Translations under genes and position numbers: made by a program
Part shown: piece after piece, positions 1 to 8,465 of the stretch
Position numbering within the stretch: the first letter of the stretch is position 1
How the letters are laid out: every line of letters begins with the position of its first letter
The notes under the pieces: generated by a model
Databases searched by the model: none
Seen by the model: the letters and a program-made list of their open reading frames with translations, nothing else
What the model was told of the DNA's origin: nothing
Assembly: GCF_001279585.1 (NCBI RefSeq)
Contig: NZ_LGEC01000080.1
Span: forward strand, 124,001 to 188,000
Direction: 5' to 3'
Origin: Nocardiopsis sp. NRRL B-16309
GTDB taxonomy: Bacteria > Actinomycetota > Actinomycetes > Streptosporangiales > Streptosporangiaceae
Length of the DNA: 64,000 bases

Positions 1-172
1 CTAGGACGAGGGGAGTCCCCGCCCCGGTGAGCCCTGACGCCCCGGCCCCGGCGGTCCAAGGAGAGCCCGGTACGCTTCTGCGGCCCCTTGAGCCCCGTGA
101 ACCCGGAGAGCCCGCAGGACCGGGGCGCTCGGCGGGTCAGCGGTCCCGGCCTCGACGAATCGGGTACTCGCG

Positions 173-212
173 GCCCCGACGCCCCGACGCCCCGACGCCC
201 CGACGCCCTGAC
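173..212. repeat. Five tandem copies of an 8-bp unit
   Basis: The unit GCCCCGAC is repeated four times exactly and once with one change. Because the period is not a multiple of three, the array is unlikely to be coding. Bases 1-258 hold no gene I can support; this array is the only structure seen there. Confidence 0.8.
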
Positions 213-258
213 GCCCAGGCGGGCCCGTGAGCTTCAGGTGCCCAGGCGACCCGGGGCG

Positions 259-627
259 CTACGGCGCGCCCTCCTCCTCGCCCGGCCAGACCGAGTCCGG
301 GCGCAGCGGGTCGTGGCCCACCGACATCAGTCGGCGACGCCAGCCCGGATCCTCGCGGTGCGGCTCGGCCAGCGCGTCGTGGACGAAGCGCGCCACGTCG
401 CCCATCAGCCGGATGTCGGACTCCGTGACGTCGGCCTTGCGCTTGTTGAGCACGGCCACGATCTCCTCGCCGCGGCCGGAGACGTTCAGATCGGGTTCGG
501 GCTGCTCGAACGACTCCTCACCGGAGGCATCGGTGAGCAGCCACTCCCGCAGCTCCTCTCCCGTCATGTTCACCACGGAGTGGAAGTCGTCCCAGACCTC
601 GTCCACCGCGGGGTCGTGTTGAGCCAT
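259..627 (-). CDS. DUF3140 domain protein
   Basis: This 122-residue soluble protein has the actinobacterial DUF3140 pattern near the N-terminus (WDDFHSVVNMTGEELREWL, from residue 12), an acidic body, and a charged centre with an RGEEIVAVLNKRKAD stretch. No catalytic motif or membrane segment is visible. The start is well supported because the ATG is preceded by GAGGAGGAGG. The gene lies 16 bp downstream of the dehydrogenase on the same strand and is probably co-transcribed with it. The family has no established biochemical role, although members often neighbour DNA-handling or stress genes, so no function is assigned. Confidence 0.82.
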   Translation of the reverse strand: MAQHDPAVDEVWDDFHSVVNMTGEELREWLLTDASGEESFEQPEPDLNVSGRGEEIVAVLNKRKADVTESDIRLMGDVARFVHDALAEPHREDPGWRRRLMSVGHDPLRPDSVWPGEEEGAP

Positions 628-643
628 GGTCCTCCTCCTCTCG

Positions 644-1747
644 TCACCGGCCCGGCCGTGTCCGCGACCGGAACCCGTGCGTCCGTGCCCCGGGGAGCCC
701 GCGTACCCCGCGCGGCCCGCGCGACCCGCGTACCGCCTTGTACGCGGCCGCGGCCGCCGCGCAGGCGCCCACGGCCGCGGCGGTCACTCCGAGGCGCCGC
801 CGGTTCAGCTGTTCCTGGACGCTGCGCGAGCGCGCCTCGTCGTCGAACACCCCGTGCGCGCCGTGGTCGCGGTCGTCGTCCAGCGGACGGAACAGGTTGT
901 CCGGTCTCCGGACCGGCCCCTCCTCGTCCTCGCGGACCTGCGACTGCACGCCGGTGGCCCCGAGCCGACGGTCGAGCAGCCGCGGCGCCACCCGCTGCCC
1001 CAGCACCGTGCCGACGGTCGACCCGCCCACCCAGTGGCTGCGCCGACGCGGGTGCTCTGCGGACCACACGATCGCCCGCGCGGCCACCTCGGGCTGGTAC
1101 ACCGGGGGAACCGGGCGGGTGGGCACTCCCACGCGCGCACGCACCCACGAGAACTGCGGTGTGTTCACGGCGGGCAGGTGCACCTCCGTGACGCGCACGT
1201 TCGATCCGTCGTGGGCCAACTCCGCGCGCACCGAGTCGTCGAAGCCCCGGATGGCGTGCTTGGCTCCGCAGTAGGCCGCCTGCAGGGGGATCCCCCGGTA
1301 GGCCAGCGCCGAGCCGACCTGGACGATGACGCCCGCGTCCCTGGGCATCATCCGGTCCAGAGCGGCCCGGGTGCCGTGGACGTAGCCGTGGTAGCAGACG
1401 TCCGTGACCCGGTGGTACTCCTCGGGGGAGACGTCGGTGAAGCGGCCGATGACCGACAGCAGCGGAGCGTTCACCCACACGTCGATGGGTCCGAGTTCCG
1501 ACTCGATGCGCTCGGCCGCCTCGTTCACGGCCGCCGCGTCCGCCACGTCCGCCTCGACGGTCACGGCCCTCGTTCCCGCGGCCCTGGCCTCCCGGGCGGC
1601 CGACTCCAGTCCTTCGGCTCCTCGTGCGACCAGGCCGAGCATGTAGCCGCGGCGGGCGAACTCGCGGGCCGTCGCCCGGCCCACGCCCGCGCTCGCGCCG
1701 CAGACCACCGCGACCCGGTCGGTCCTCGGTTTGCGTGTGCCCGTCAT
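644..1747 (-). CDS. SDR-family oxidoreductase with C-terminal extension
   Basis: This is a short-chain dehydrogenase/reductase of 367 residues. The nucleotide-binding motif GASAGVG is at residues 17-23. The catalytic set is Ser146, Tyr159 and Lys163 (YCGAK). The usual NNAG is replaced by NAP near residue 93. Classical family members are about 250 residues; here roughly 120 more follow, ending in an Ala-rich hydrophobic patch and a basic Gly/Arg/Pro tail, which suggests membrane association. I chose the ATG at 1747 because GGAGGGG precedes it; an upstream in-frame start lies in repetitive non-coding sequence. The substrate cannot be read from the sequence, and NADP preference is untested. Confidence 0.88.
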   Translation of the reverse strand: MTGTRKPRTDRVAVVCGASAGVGRATAREFARRGYMLGLVARGAEGLESAAREARAAGTRAVTVEADVADAAAVNEAAERIESELGPIDVWVNAPLLSVIGRFTDVSPEEYHRVTDVCYHGYVHGTRAALDRMMPRDAGVIVQVGSALAYRGIPLQAAYCGAKHAIRGFDDSVRAELAHDGSNVRVTEVHLPAVNTPQFSWVRARVGVPTRPVPPVYQPEVAARAIVWSAEHPRRRSHWVGGSTVGTVLGQRVAPRLLDRRLGATGVQSQVREDEEGPVRRPDNLFRPLDDDRDHGAHGVFDDEARSRSVQEQLNRRRLGVTAAAVGACAAAAAAYKAVRGSRGPRGVRGLPGARTHGFRSRTRPGR

Positions 1748-1782
1748 CCGATTCCCCTCCATGCCGCGTGTTCGACCGATGG

Positions 1783-1930
1783 GCCCGGGACTTCCCCCAG
1801 GCCCGGGACTTCTTCCCAGGTCCGGGTCCTCGCGTGTCCGGGCCCCGAAGCGCACCCGGCGCCGACGTCCGGACCGGAGGGCGCAGCGGCCTCCAGCCCG
1901 TCCAGGCCCGGAAGCGCACCCGGCGCCGAC
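1783..1930. repeat. Intergenic short direct repeats
   Basis: The gap 1748-2152 lies between the divergent dehydrogenase and GH15 genes. It holds two copies of GCCCGGGACTT 18 bp apart (1783 and 1801). It also has two exact 20-bp copies of GAAGCGCACCCGGCGCCGAC at 1847-1866 and 1911-1930. No gene is supported in this 405-bp gap; promoters for both genes must lie here. Confidence 0.7.
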
Positions 1931-2152
1931 ACCTCCGCACCACGCATCGGTCGTCCGTCCGGCCGCTGAGGCGCGCCGGACGTCGACTTGCCCGAGCCCC
2001 GGCCCGACCGGCCCTCAACGGGTGCGCTACCCAGGCACGCCCCTCGTCATACGTGCCCCCGTCCGGGGTGGGCCCGCCGTTTCGTCCTGTCGCCCGTTGG
2101 GCAGTCGGATGGATGACAGATCGCGCGGACACCGCGACCCGGGGGTGATGGT

Positions 2153-4054
2153 ATGGACGGGGCCCGGCCCCAACCGTGGATCGGCGGGCACGCGTTCCTC
2201 TCCGACTGCGCCACGGCGGCCCTGGTGGCGCCGGACGGCACCGTCGACTGGATGTGCGCGCCTCGCTTCGACTCACCGTCCCTCTTCGCGGGCATCCTCG
2301 ACTCGCACCGGGGCGGAGGGTGGCACCTGGAAGTGGAGGGCGCGCGCCCCGTGGAGCGGCGCTACCTCGACGGCACGCTGGCCCTGGAGACCCGTTGGGA
2401 GGGCGCCGGTACCAGCGCGGTCGTGACCGACCTGCTGGCCGTCCGGCACTCCGGTCCCAGCCTGCGCAGTGAGGGCGTGCTGGTGCGCCTGGTGCGCTGT
2501 GTGTCCGGGCTCGCCACGGTGGTCTCCCGCGTGGCCGCGGCACCCGACTACGCCCGGCGCGGCGCCGACTGGCGGCCGGACGGGCACGGCCTCCTGCGCG
2601 AGAGGTCGGGCCCGCTGCTGTGGGGCACCGGTGTGCCCCGCACCGGCGCCGACGGCGCCGTGGAGTACCGCCACGAGATCTCCGAGGGCGGCACCGCCGC
2701 GTTCGCCCTCGACTACCTCGGCGAGTCCGGCGTCACCGACACCGCCGGCTGCGAGGCCCTGGTCGAACGAACGCTGGAGTCCTGGCGCGCCTGGTCCGAC
2801 CGGACCCGCTACGACGGAGCCGGGGCCCAGCACGTGCGCCGGAGCGCCATCGTGCTGCGCGGCCTCCTGCACGAGGAGTCCGGCGGCCTGATCGCCGCGC
2901 CGACCACCTCACTGCCCGAGTGGCCCGGAGAGGCCCGCAACTGGGACTACCGCTACGTCTGGCACCGGGACGCGGCCCTGGCCGTGCTGGCCTTCCTGCG
3001 CCTCGGGCACGAGGCGGAGGCCCGCGGCTACCTGGACTACCTGCTGCGCACGTTCCGCCGCACGCCCCAGCGCCTCGGCCCCGTGCACACCGTCGACGGC
3101 GAACTGCCGCCCGAGGAAGAGGAGCTCGACCACCTCGACGGACACGTCGGCACCGGCCCGGTGCGCATCGGCAACGGGGCCCGCGGCCAGAACCAGATCG
3201 ACGTGTACGGCCATGTCCTCGACGCCGCGCTCTCCTACCAGCATGCCGTGGGCGACCTGACCGAGCAGGACCTCCACGGGCTCTGGCGGATCGCGACGGC
3301 GGCCCGCGGCCTGCGCCCGTGCAGGGGCCACGGCCCCTGGGAGTCACGGGGCGAGCCGCGCCACTGGACCACCTCGCGCGTGTACCTGTGGGTCTGCCTC
3401 GACCGGGCGGTCCAGCTCGCCGAGCTGACCGGACACCGGGATCCGCCGCCGGTGGACGCATGGCGCGAGGAGGCCCGCTCGCTGCACGCCGAGATCCTCG
3501 AACAGGGGGTCGACCCCGGCTCGGGCGCCTTCATGCAGTCCTACGGCAGCGACCGCGTGGACGGCTCCCTGACGCGCGTGCCGCTCGTGGGATTCCTCTC
3601 GGGACGCGATCCGCGCGTCCTGCGCACCCTGGAGCGCCTGGACGCCGAACTCGGTGTCGAGGGCGCCGGTGACCTCCTCCAGCGCTACCACCCGATCCAC
3701 ACCCGCGACGGTCTGGAGACCGACGAGGGGGCGTTCCTCCTCTGCTCGTTCGACATGGTCTCCGCGCTCGTCCTCGCGGGACGCGTCGACGACGCCCAGC
3801 GCCGGTTCGAGCGGCTGTGCGAACGGGGCGGGCCGCTCGGCCTGCTCTCGGAGGAGATGGACGCGCACGGCACCATGCTCGGCAACTTCCCCCAGGCCTT
3901 CTCCCATCTGGCCCAGATCAACGCCGCGATCAACCTCGACTCCGCGGGGGACGTCGAGGCTCTGCGTGAGTGGGCGCGCCGCCGGTCCGGCGGTCACGCG
4001 CCGGCGAAGGACGGCCGAGAGACGGCACCGTCCGGGAGGGAGAGGTCGGCATGA
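2153..4054 (+). CDS. Glycoside hydrolase family 15 protein (glucoamylase/trehalase-like)
   Basis: This 633-residue cytoplasmic protein has the standard GH15 layout. The N-terminal beta domain begins with the IGGHAFLSDCATAALV type motif, followed by an (alpha/alpha)6 barrel. The first catalytic segment, EWPGEARNWDYRYVWHRD, starts at residue 256. A QNQIDVYGH segment lies in the middle. The second catalytic segment, with Glu567/Glu568 in SEEMDAHGTMLGNFPQAF, is near the end. The length matches bacterial GH15 proteins annotated as glucoamylases, and several actinobacterial members are alpha,alpha-trehalases. There is no signal peptide, so an intracellular maltodextrin or trehalose substrate is likely. 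Its stop overlaps the next start by ATGA, indicating translational coupling. Confidence 0.92.
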   Translation: MDGARPQPWIGGHAFLSDCATAALVAPDGTVDWMCAPRFDSPSLFAGILDSHRGGGWHLEVEGARPVERRYLDGTLALETRWEGAGTSAVVTDLLAVRHSGPSLRSEGVLVRLVRCVSGLATVVSRVAAAPDYARRGADWRPDGHGLLRERSGPLLWGTGVPRTGADGAVEYRHEISEGGTAAFALDYLGESGVTDTAGCEALVERTLESWRAWSDRTRYDGAGAQHVRRSAIVLRGLLHEESGGLIAAPTTSLPEWPGEARNWDYRYVWHRDAALAVLAFLRLGHEAEARGYLDYLLRTFRRTPQRLGPVHTVDGELPPEEEELDHLDGHVGTGPVRIGNGARGQNQIDVYGHVLDAALSYQHAVGDLTEQDLHGLWRIATAARGLRPCRGHGPWESRGEPRHWTTSRVYLWVCLDRAVQLAELTGHRDPPPVDAWREEARSLHAEILEQGVDPGSGAFMQSYGSDRVDGSLTRVPLVGFLSGRDPRVLRTLERLDAELGVEGAGDLLQRYHPIHTRDGLETDEGAFLLCSFDMVSALVLAGRVDDAQRRFERLCERGGPLGLLSEEMDAHGTMLGNFPQAFSHLAQINAAINLDSAGDVEALREWARRRSGGHAPAKDGRETAPSGRERSA

Positions 4055-4563
4055 CCGAGCCCAAGCAGAGGATCGAGGAGGAGGCGCGCGCCTACCGCGG
4101 GGACAGTCGGCAGCCCTTGGGCGGATACGCGGCCACCGTGGCGGTGTACACGGCCCTGGTGGCCGCCGGCGTGGTGACGGCCCGGGTGACCGGCAGGCGG
4201 GGCGTGGCGCCGGACGTGGGGCCGTGGGACCTGGTGCTCATGGGCCTGACCACGCACAAGCTCTCCCGGACGCTGGCCAAGGATCCGGTGACGAGTCCGC
4301 TCCGCGCGTTCTTCACCCGGTACCGCGGCGTCTCCGCTCCCTCCGAGCTGAAGGAGGAGGTGCGCGGGGAGGGCGGTCGCCGCGCGGTGGGCGAGCTGGT
4401 CACCTGCCCCTTCTGCACCGCGCAGTGGGTCGCGACCGGCTACGCCTTCGGGCTCGTGTTCGCCCCCGGCCTCACCCGGAGCGCGGGAGCCGTGTTCAGC
4501 GCCGTGGCGCTGTCGGACTGGCTGCAGTTCGGGTACGCGCGCCTGCAACAGGCCCAGGAGTGA
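4051..4563 (+). CDS. DUF1360 membrane protein
   Basis: This 170-residue protein has two or three hydrophobic segments (around residues 27-45 and 125-160). It carries the family signature PWDLVLMGLTTHKLSRTLAK and a CPFCTAQW motif. DUF1360 proteins in Gram-positives occur near sugar or sporulation-coat genes and have no proven enzymatic role. The ATG overlaps the GH15 stop (ATGA) and is preceded by GGGAGGGAGAGG, so the two are translated as a unit. The longer in-frame start upstream is inside the GH15 gene and is rejected. Confidence 0.85.
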   Translation: MTEPKQRIEEEARAYRGDSRQPLGGYAATVAVYTALVAAGVVTARVTGRRGVAPDVGPWDLVLMGLTTHKLSRTLAKDPVTSPLRAFFTRYRGVSAPSELKEEVRGEGGRRAVGELVTCPFCTAQWVATGYAFGLVFAPGLTRSAGAVFSAVALSDWLQFGYARLQQAQE

Positions 4564-4756
4564 GTCCGCGGTCCTCGGTCCGTACCGCCCGGCGCGTGAT
4601 GGCGCACGTGCTCCCCGCCCGAACGGCCTTCCGGCACGCCGCCGCTCCCATGCCTGCGCTCGGACGAGGTGGCGGACGCGTCGGCGGGCGTGCGTGGAGG
4701 GGAGCGCGGCCGGACGGCGGGTCCGGTCCGCGGGGACGTTGAACCGAGGAGGCGCC

Positions 4757-5896
4757 GTGCTGGGCGAACGACTGGGGCAGCTGCGGGAGGAGCTGCGGCG
4801 CGCCGTCCGCGGTCGGGGACGCGAGCGCGAGAGGGCGGTCCTCATCCTGCGCAGCGTCGTCGCCTCGACGCTGGCCTGGGCGGTGGCGGCCCTGGTGATG
4901 GACAGTTCTCAGGTGGCCTTCGCCCCGTTCTCCGCCCTGCTGGTGGTTCGCCCCAGCGTCTACCGGTCCGTGCTCGACTCCAGCCGCTACGTCGCGGCGG
5001 TCTTCCTCGGGGTGCTGGCCGCGGGGGCCGCCGGGCTCACCGTCGGTGTGCACCTGTGGGCGTTCGCCCTGGTCGTCCTGGTGGCCCTCGTCGTGGGGCA
5101 GGCTTCCCTCTTCCGGGATCAGGGACGGCAGATCCCCGTGGTGGCGGCGTTCGCCTTCGCCGGGGGCACCGCCGCGAGTGTGGAGCCGTTGGGCGAGATC
5201 CTGATCATGGTCTGCGTCGGCTCGGCCTCCGCCCTCCTGACCCAGTTGGTCCTCGCCCCGTCCGTCCGCTTCCGGGACGCCGAGGACGCGGTGCACGGGT
5301 TCGCCGACTCCCTGGCCTACCTCGTGGACGAGATCGCCGCCGGCCTGCACGAGGGGCGCGAGGGACTGGACACCCGCCGGTGGGTCCGGATCGCGCAGAG
5401 CCTGACCGCCACGAGGGAGAACGCGCGGGCCGCCGTGGAGGCGCAGGACGAGCGGGTCCGGTTCAACCCGCGCAAGCTGCTGATGCGGAACGGTTCCACG
5501 GTCAGTCTGCGGACCTACCGGGAGTGGATCAACGCCATGGACCGCGCGTCCTGGCACCTGCGGTCCATCACGAGCACACTCGACACCCTGGAGCGCGGCC
5601 CGCGGCGACTGCCCCCGCAGAGCGAGGACTTCCTGCACGTGTACGGCGACCTGCTGGACGCCGTCTCGGACGTCCTGTGGACCCTGCACGAGGACCGCGC
5701 CTGGGAGAGCGACCAGGTGCCGCAGGACCTGAGCCGACGGCTGGAGTGCGCCCAGGACGCCGTCGACCGGTGCCAGAGGGAACTGGAGCACACACGGGGC
5801 GGGAGCGACTGGCACGTGCGCGGGGCGCTGCTCACCGATGTCGAACGCCTGCTGCACGAGCTGAGCGAGGGACGCACGGGCGCCGAACAGGGATGA
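4757..5896 (+). CDS. FUSC/aromatic-acid-exporter-like membrane protein
   Basis: The 379-residue protein has about five to six membrane segments in its first 170 residues (RSVVASTLAWAVAALVM onward), followed by a long charged helical cytoplasmic domain. This is the architecture of the FUSC/ArAE (DUF939-like) family, whose members export small aromatic acids or act as membrane scaffolds. I prefer the GTG at 4757 because GAGGAGG lies five bases upstream. The ATG at 4694 lacks such a site and would add 21 basic residues. The gap 4564-4756 before it holds no recognisable feature. The transported substrate is unknown. Confidence 0.75.
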   Translation: MLGERLGQLREELRRAVRGRGRERERAVLILRSVVASTLAWAVAALVMDSSQVAFAPFSALLVVRPSVYRSVLDSSRYVAAVFLGVLAAGAAGLTVGVHLWAFALVVLVALVVGQASLFRDQGRQIPVVAAFAFAGGTAASVEPLGEILIMVCVGSASALLTQLVLAPSVRFRDAEDAVHGFADSLAYLVDEIAAGLHEGREGLDTRRWVRIAQSLTATRENARAAVEAQDERVRFNPRKLLMRNGSTVSLRTYREWINAMDRASWHLRSITSTLDTLERGPRRLPPQSEDFLHVYGDLLDAVSDVLWTLHEDRAWESDQVPQDLSRRLECAQDAVDRCQRELEHTRGGSDWHVRGALLTDVERLLHELSEGRTGAEQG

Positions 5897-5974
5897 GCGG
5901 TCGTACGTGTCGGACCATGGCGGCCTCCGGTGCCCGTGCTCCCGGCAGGCCCGGGCCCCAGGTGGCCCGGTCGC

Positions 5975-6103
5975 CCCCGGACGCCGCGACGAGCTGCCAC
6001 GGTCGCCTTGGTTCCCGTGTCGGGTTTCGGCCCCGGTGGCCTCTGGCAAGCCCCGGCCCCAGGCGACCCCGGCGCCCCGGACGCCGCGACGAGCTGCCAC
6101 GGT
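5975..6103. repeat. 29-bp direct repeat, exactly 100 bp apart
   Basis: The segments 5975-6003 and 6075-6103 are identical. Both contain GACGCCGCGACGAGCTGCCA. The flanks upstream are also similar, so a block of about 50 bp has been duplicated with a 100-bp period. The array fills the gap between the FUSC gene and the spermidine-synthase-like gene. No open frame is supported in it. Confidence 0.85.
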
Positions 6104-6164
6104 ACGCCCAGGCCCGTAGGGTCGGGGGACGGGTCCACGACCGCCGCCGTGACAAGGGAGTCCG

Positions 6165-6983
6165 ATGAGCCTTCGCATCCAGGAACTGGGCTGGCGCGCC
6201 ACCCCGATGGGGGAGATCAGCCTGCGCCGGCGCTGGGACCCGGCCGCGCGCACCGACGTCTACGAGATCAAGCTCGACGACGAGTTCCTCATGTCGAGCC
6301 TGTTCGTCGCCGCGGAGGTGGAGGTCGCCCGCATCGCCCTCGCCGAACTGCGGTCCGCCGGGCCACCGCCCGAGGGCGGCTTCGACGTCGCCGTGGGCGG
6401 TCTCGGGCTCGGTCACACCGCGCTCACCGTCCTGGAGGACGACGGCGTGCGCTCCCTCGTGGTGGTCGAGGCGCTCCAGGAGGTGATCGACTGGCACGAG
6501 GAGAAGCTCATCCCGGCCGGGGAGACACTCACCGCCGACGCGCGCTGCCACCTGTCACAGGGCGACTTCTTCGCCCGCGCGGCCGACCCGGGCAACCCGG
6601 CCGGGTCCGGATCTCGGCCCGGGGGTGCGGCGGGTCCCGACGCGGAGCAGCCCCACGAGCGGGCGACGGGCGGGCTGGACCCGCGCTCGCCCGGAGCCCG
6701 CTTCCACGCGGTGATCGTGGACATCGACCACTCGCCCCGCCACCTGTTGAACCCCTCCCACGCACCCTTCTACGAGGCGGAGGGGACGCGTCTGCTCGCC
6801 GAGCACCTGCGACCCGGCGGCGTGTTCACCCTGTGGTCCAACGACCCGCCGGACCAGGCCTACCTCGACGTCCTGCGCGGGGTCTTCACCGGAGTGCGGG
6901 CCGAGGTGGTCAGCTTCCCCAACCCGTACCAGGACCGGCCCGCCACCAACACGGTCTACGTGGGGACGAGGCCGCGCGACTGA
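6165..6983 (+). CDS. Spermidine-synthase-like (class I SAM/dcSAM-binding) protein
   Basis: The 272-residue protein has a Rossmann-like SpeE-type fold. A glycine motif VGGLGLGHTAL lies near residue 72, followed by an acidic strand end (VVVEALQEV) and VDIDHSPRHLL near residue 185. A C-terminal LRPGGVFTLWSNDPPD segment is typical of polyamine aminopropyltransferase homologues. The Gly/Pro-rich insert around residues 146-170 is unusual. Many actinobacterial relatives are annotated only as spermidine-synthase-like and may not make polyamines. There is no companion SpeD here, so the reaction is unproven. The start ATG follows GGGAG. Confidence 0.8.
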   Translation: MSLRIQELGWRATPMGEISLRRRWDPAARTDVYEIKLDDEFLMSSLFVAAEVEVARIALAELRSAGPPPEGGFDVAVGGLGLGHTALTVLEDDGVRSLVVVEALQEVIDWHEEKLIPAGETLTADARCHLSQGDFFARAADPGNPAGSGSRPGGAAGPDAEQPHERATGGLDPRSPGARFHAVIVDIDHSPRHLLNPSHAPFYEAEGTRLLAEHLRPGGVFTLWSNDPPDQAYLDVLRGVFTGVRAEVVSFPNPYQDRPATNTVYVGTRPRD

Positions 6984-7113
6984 TCCGCGGGAGCGGCCGC
7001 GACCACGGTCGTCGGCTCACGAATCCGCCCGGCCGATCCGGGGACGGCCACACCCACCCGGTCGTGGCCCGGGGGCGGGAGTAGCGCCCCCGGGAGCGGG
7101 GCAGGGGACCGGT

Positions 7114-8262
7114 ATGGCACTTCACGGACACCGCTCCGGAGCCGCCGCGGCGCTCGGCGTCCTGCTGCTGGCGTGCGCGTGCGCGGACGACGGCACCGGC
7201 ACGTCGGCGGCACCGGGGGAGCCCGGGTCGCCGGGGCCGGAGAACACGGAGCAGGAAGCGCAGGGGGCGGGCTCCGGCGAGCCCGGCGAACCCGGCGAGC
7301 CCACGGACCTGGCCACCGGTCTCGAGGTCCCGTGGGGCGTGGGCTTCCTCCCCGACGGATCGGCCCTCGTCACCGAGCGCGACTCCGCCGAGGTCGAGCA
7401 CGTGGCCGCCGACGGCACGGTGACCGGAGCCGGGCGGGTGGAGGGGGTCGTGCCCGGTGGAGAGGGCGGCCTCCTGGGACTGGCCATGGACCCGGAGTTC
7501 CCCGAGGACCCGTACGTGTACGTGTACTACACGGCGCGGTCCGACAACCGGATCAGCCGGATCGAGTACGACGCCGACGAGAACGAGCTGGGCGAGGCCG
7601 ACGTCATCCTGGACGGTCTGCCGAAGGCGGGCAACCACAACGGCGGCCGGATCGCCTTCGGCCCCGACGACCTGCTGTACGTGGGAACCGGCGACGCCGC
7701 CCAGGGGGCGCTGGCCCAGGACACCGACTCCCTGGCGGGCAAGATCCTGCGCATCACCGACGACGGCGAGCCCGCCGAGGGCAACCCCTTCGACAACCGC
7801 GTGTACAGCTACGGGCACCGCAACGTCCAGGGCCTGGCCTGGGACGCCGACGGGCGTCTGTACGCGACCGAGTTCGGATCCGACGAACGCGACGAGATCA
7901 ACCTCATCGAACCCGGCGCGAACTACGGGTGGCCCGAGGTGGAGGGGCCCGGCGGCGGGGACGAGTACACCGACCCCCTGCTGACGTGGTCGCCCGCCGA
8001 GGCCTCGCCCAGCGGCGCGGCCATCGCGGGCGGCGCCCTGTGGGTGGCCGCCCTGCGCGGCGAGCGCCTGTGGCGGGTCCCCCTGGACGGTGAGGGCGGA
8101 CTCGGCGAGCCGGAGTCCTCCTACGAAGGGGACTACGGGCGCCTGCGCACGGTGGTCACCGAGCCGGGCGGCGGGGCGCTGTGGCTCACCACCAGCAACC
8201 TCGACGGGCGCGGCTCCCCCCAGGAGGGGGACGACCGCATCCTGCGGGTCCCGCTGGAGTGA
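7114..8262 (+). CDS. PQQ-dependent sugar dehydrogenase-type lipoprotein (GSDH family)
   Basis: This 382-residue exported lipoprotein starts with a signal peptide and lipobox LLLACAC. A low-complexity linker rich in Gly, Glu and Pro follows (residues 35-68). It then has a six-bladed beta-propeller of the glucose/sorbosone dehydrogenase type, seen in VPWGVGFLPDGSALVTER, GLLGLAMDPEF, NHNGGRIAFGPD and SYGHRNVQGLAW. Family members oxidise aldoses with pyrroloquinoline quinone. Many actinobacterial homologues have unknown substrates, and no PQQ biosynthesis gene is in the window. The start ATG has GGGGACCGG upstream. It converges on the cellulase gene. Confidence 0.88.
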   Translation: MALHGHRSGAAAALGVLLLACACADDGTGTSAAPGEPGSPGPENTEQEAQGAGSGEPGEPGEPTDLATGLEVPWGVGFLPDGSALVTERDSAEVEHVAADGTVTGAGRVEGVVPGGEGGLLGLAMDPEFPEDPYVYVYYTARSDNRISRIEYDADENELGEADVILDGLPKAGNHNGGRIAFGPDDLLYVGTGDAAQGALAQDTDSLAGKILRITDDGEPAEGNPFDNRVYSYGHRNVQGLAWDADGRLYATEFGSDERDEINLIEPGANYGWPEVEGPGGGDEYTDPLLTWSPAEASPSGAAIAGGALWVAALRGERLWRVPLDGEGGLGEPESSYEGDYGRLRTVVTEPGGGALWLTTSNLDGRGSPQEGDDRILRVPLE

Positions 8263-8465
8263 GGCCGATCGCAGGGCGGCGGGCCCTCCACTGGTCGCCG
8301 CGCGCACGGCGGGAGCGTCCGCCATCGCTCACCATGCGTACGGCGGCGGGTGCCACCACCGGTCGTCGGGTGTTCGGCGGGGAGAACCCGCCACCGGCCA
8401 CCGCTCGCACGGCGGGGAGGGCCCGGCACCGCGCCGAACCCTCCCCGTGACCGCGACGGCGGTGG
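8263..8465. other. Convergent intergenic region with weak hairpin
   Basis: This 203-bp spacer separates two gene 3' ends. A GGCGGG-GAGAA-CCCGCC hairpin lies at 8376-8392 and could act as a bidirectional terminator, although no T-run follows. Nothing else is recognised. Confidence 0.45.

Noticed and set aside
173..212. Possible CRISPR-like array
   Set aside because: The units are 8 bp with no spacers; this is a simple tandem repeat. No CRISPR array or cas gene is present anywhere in the window.
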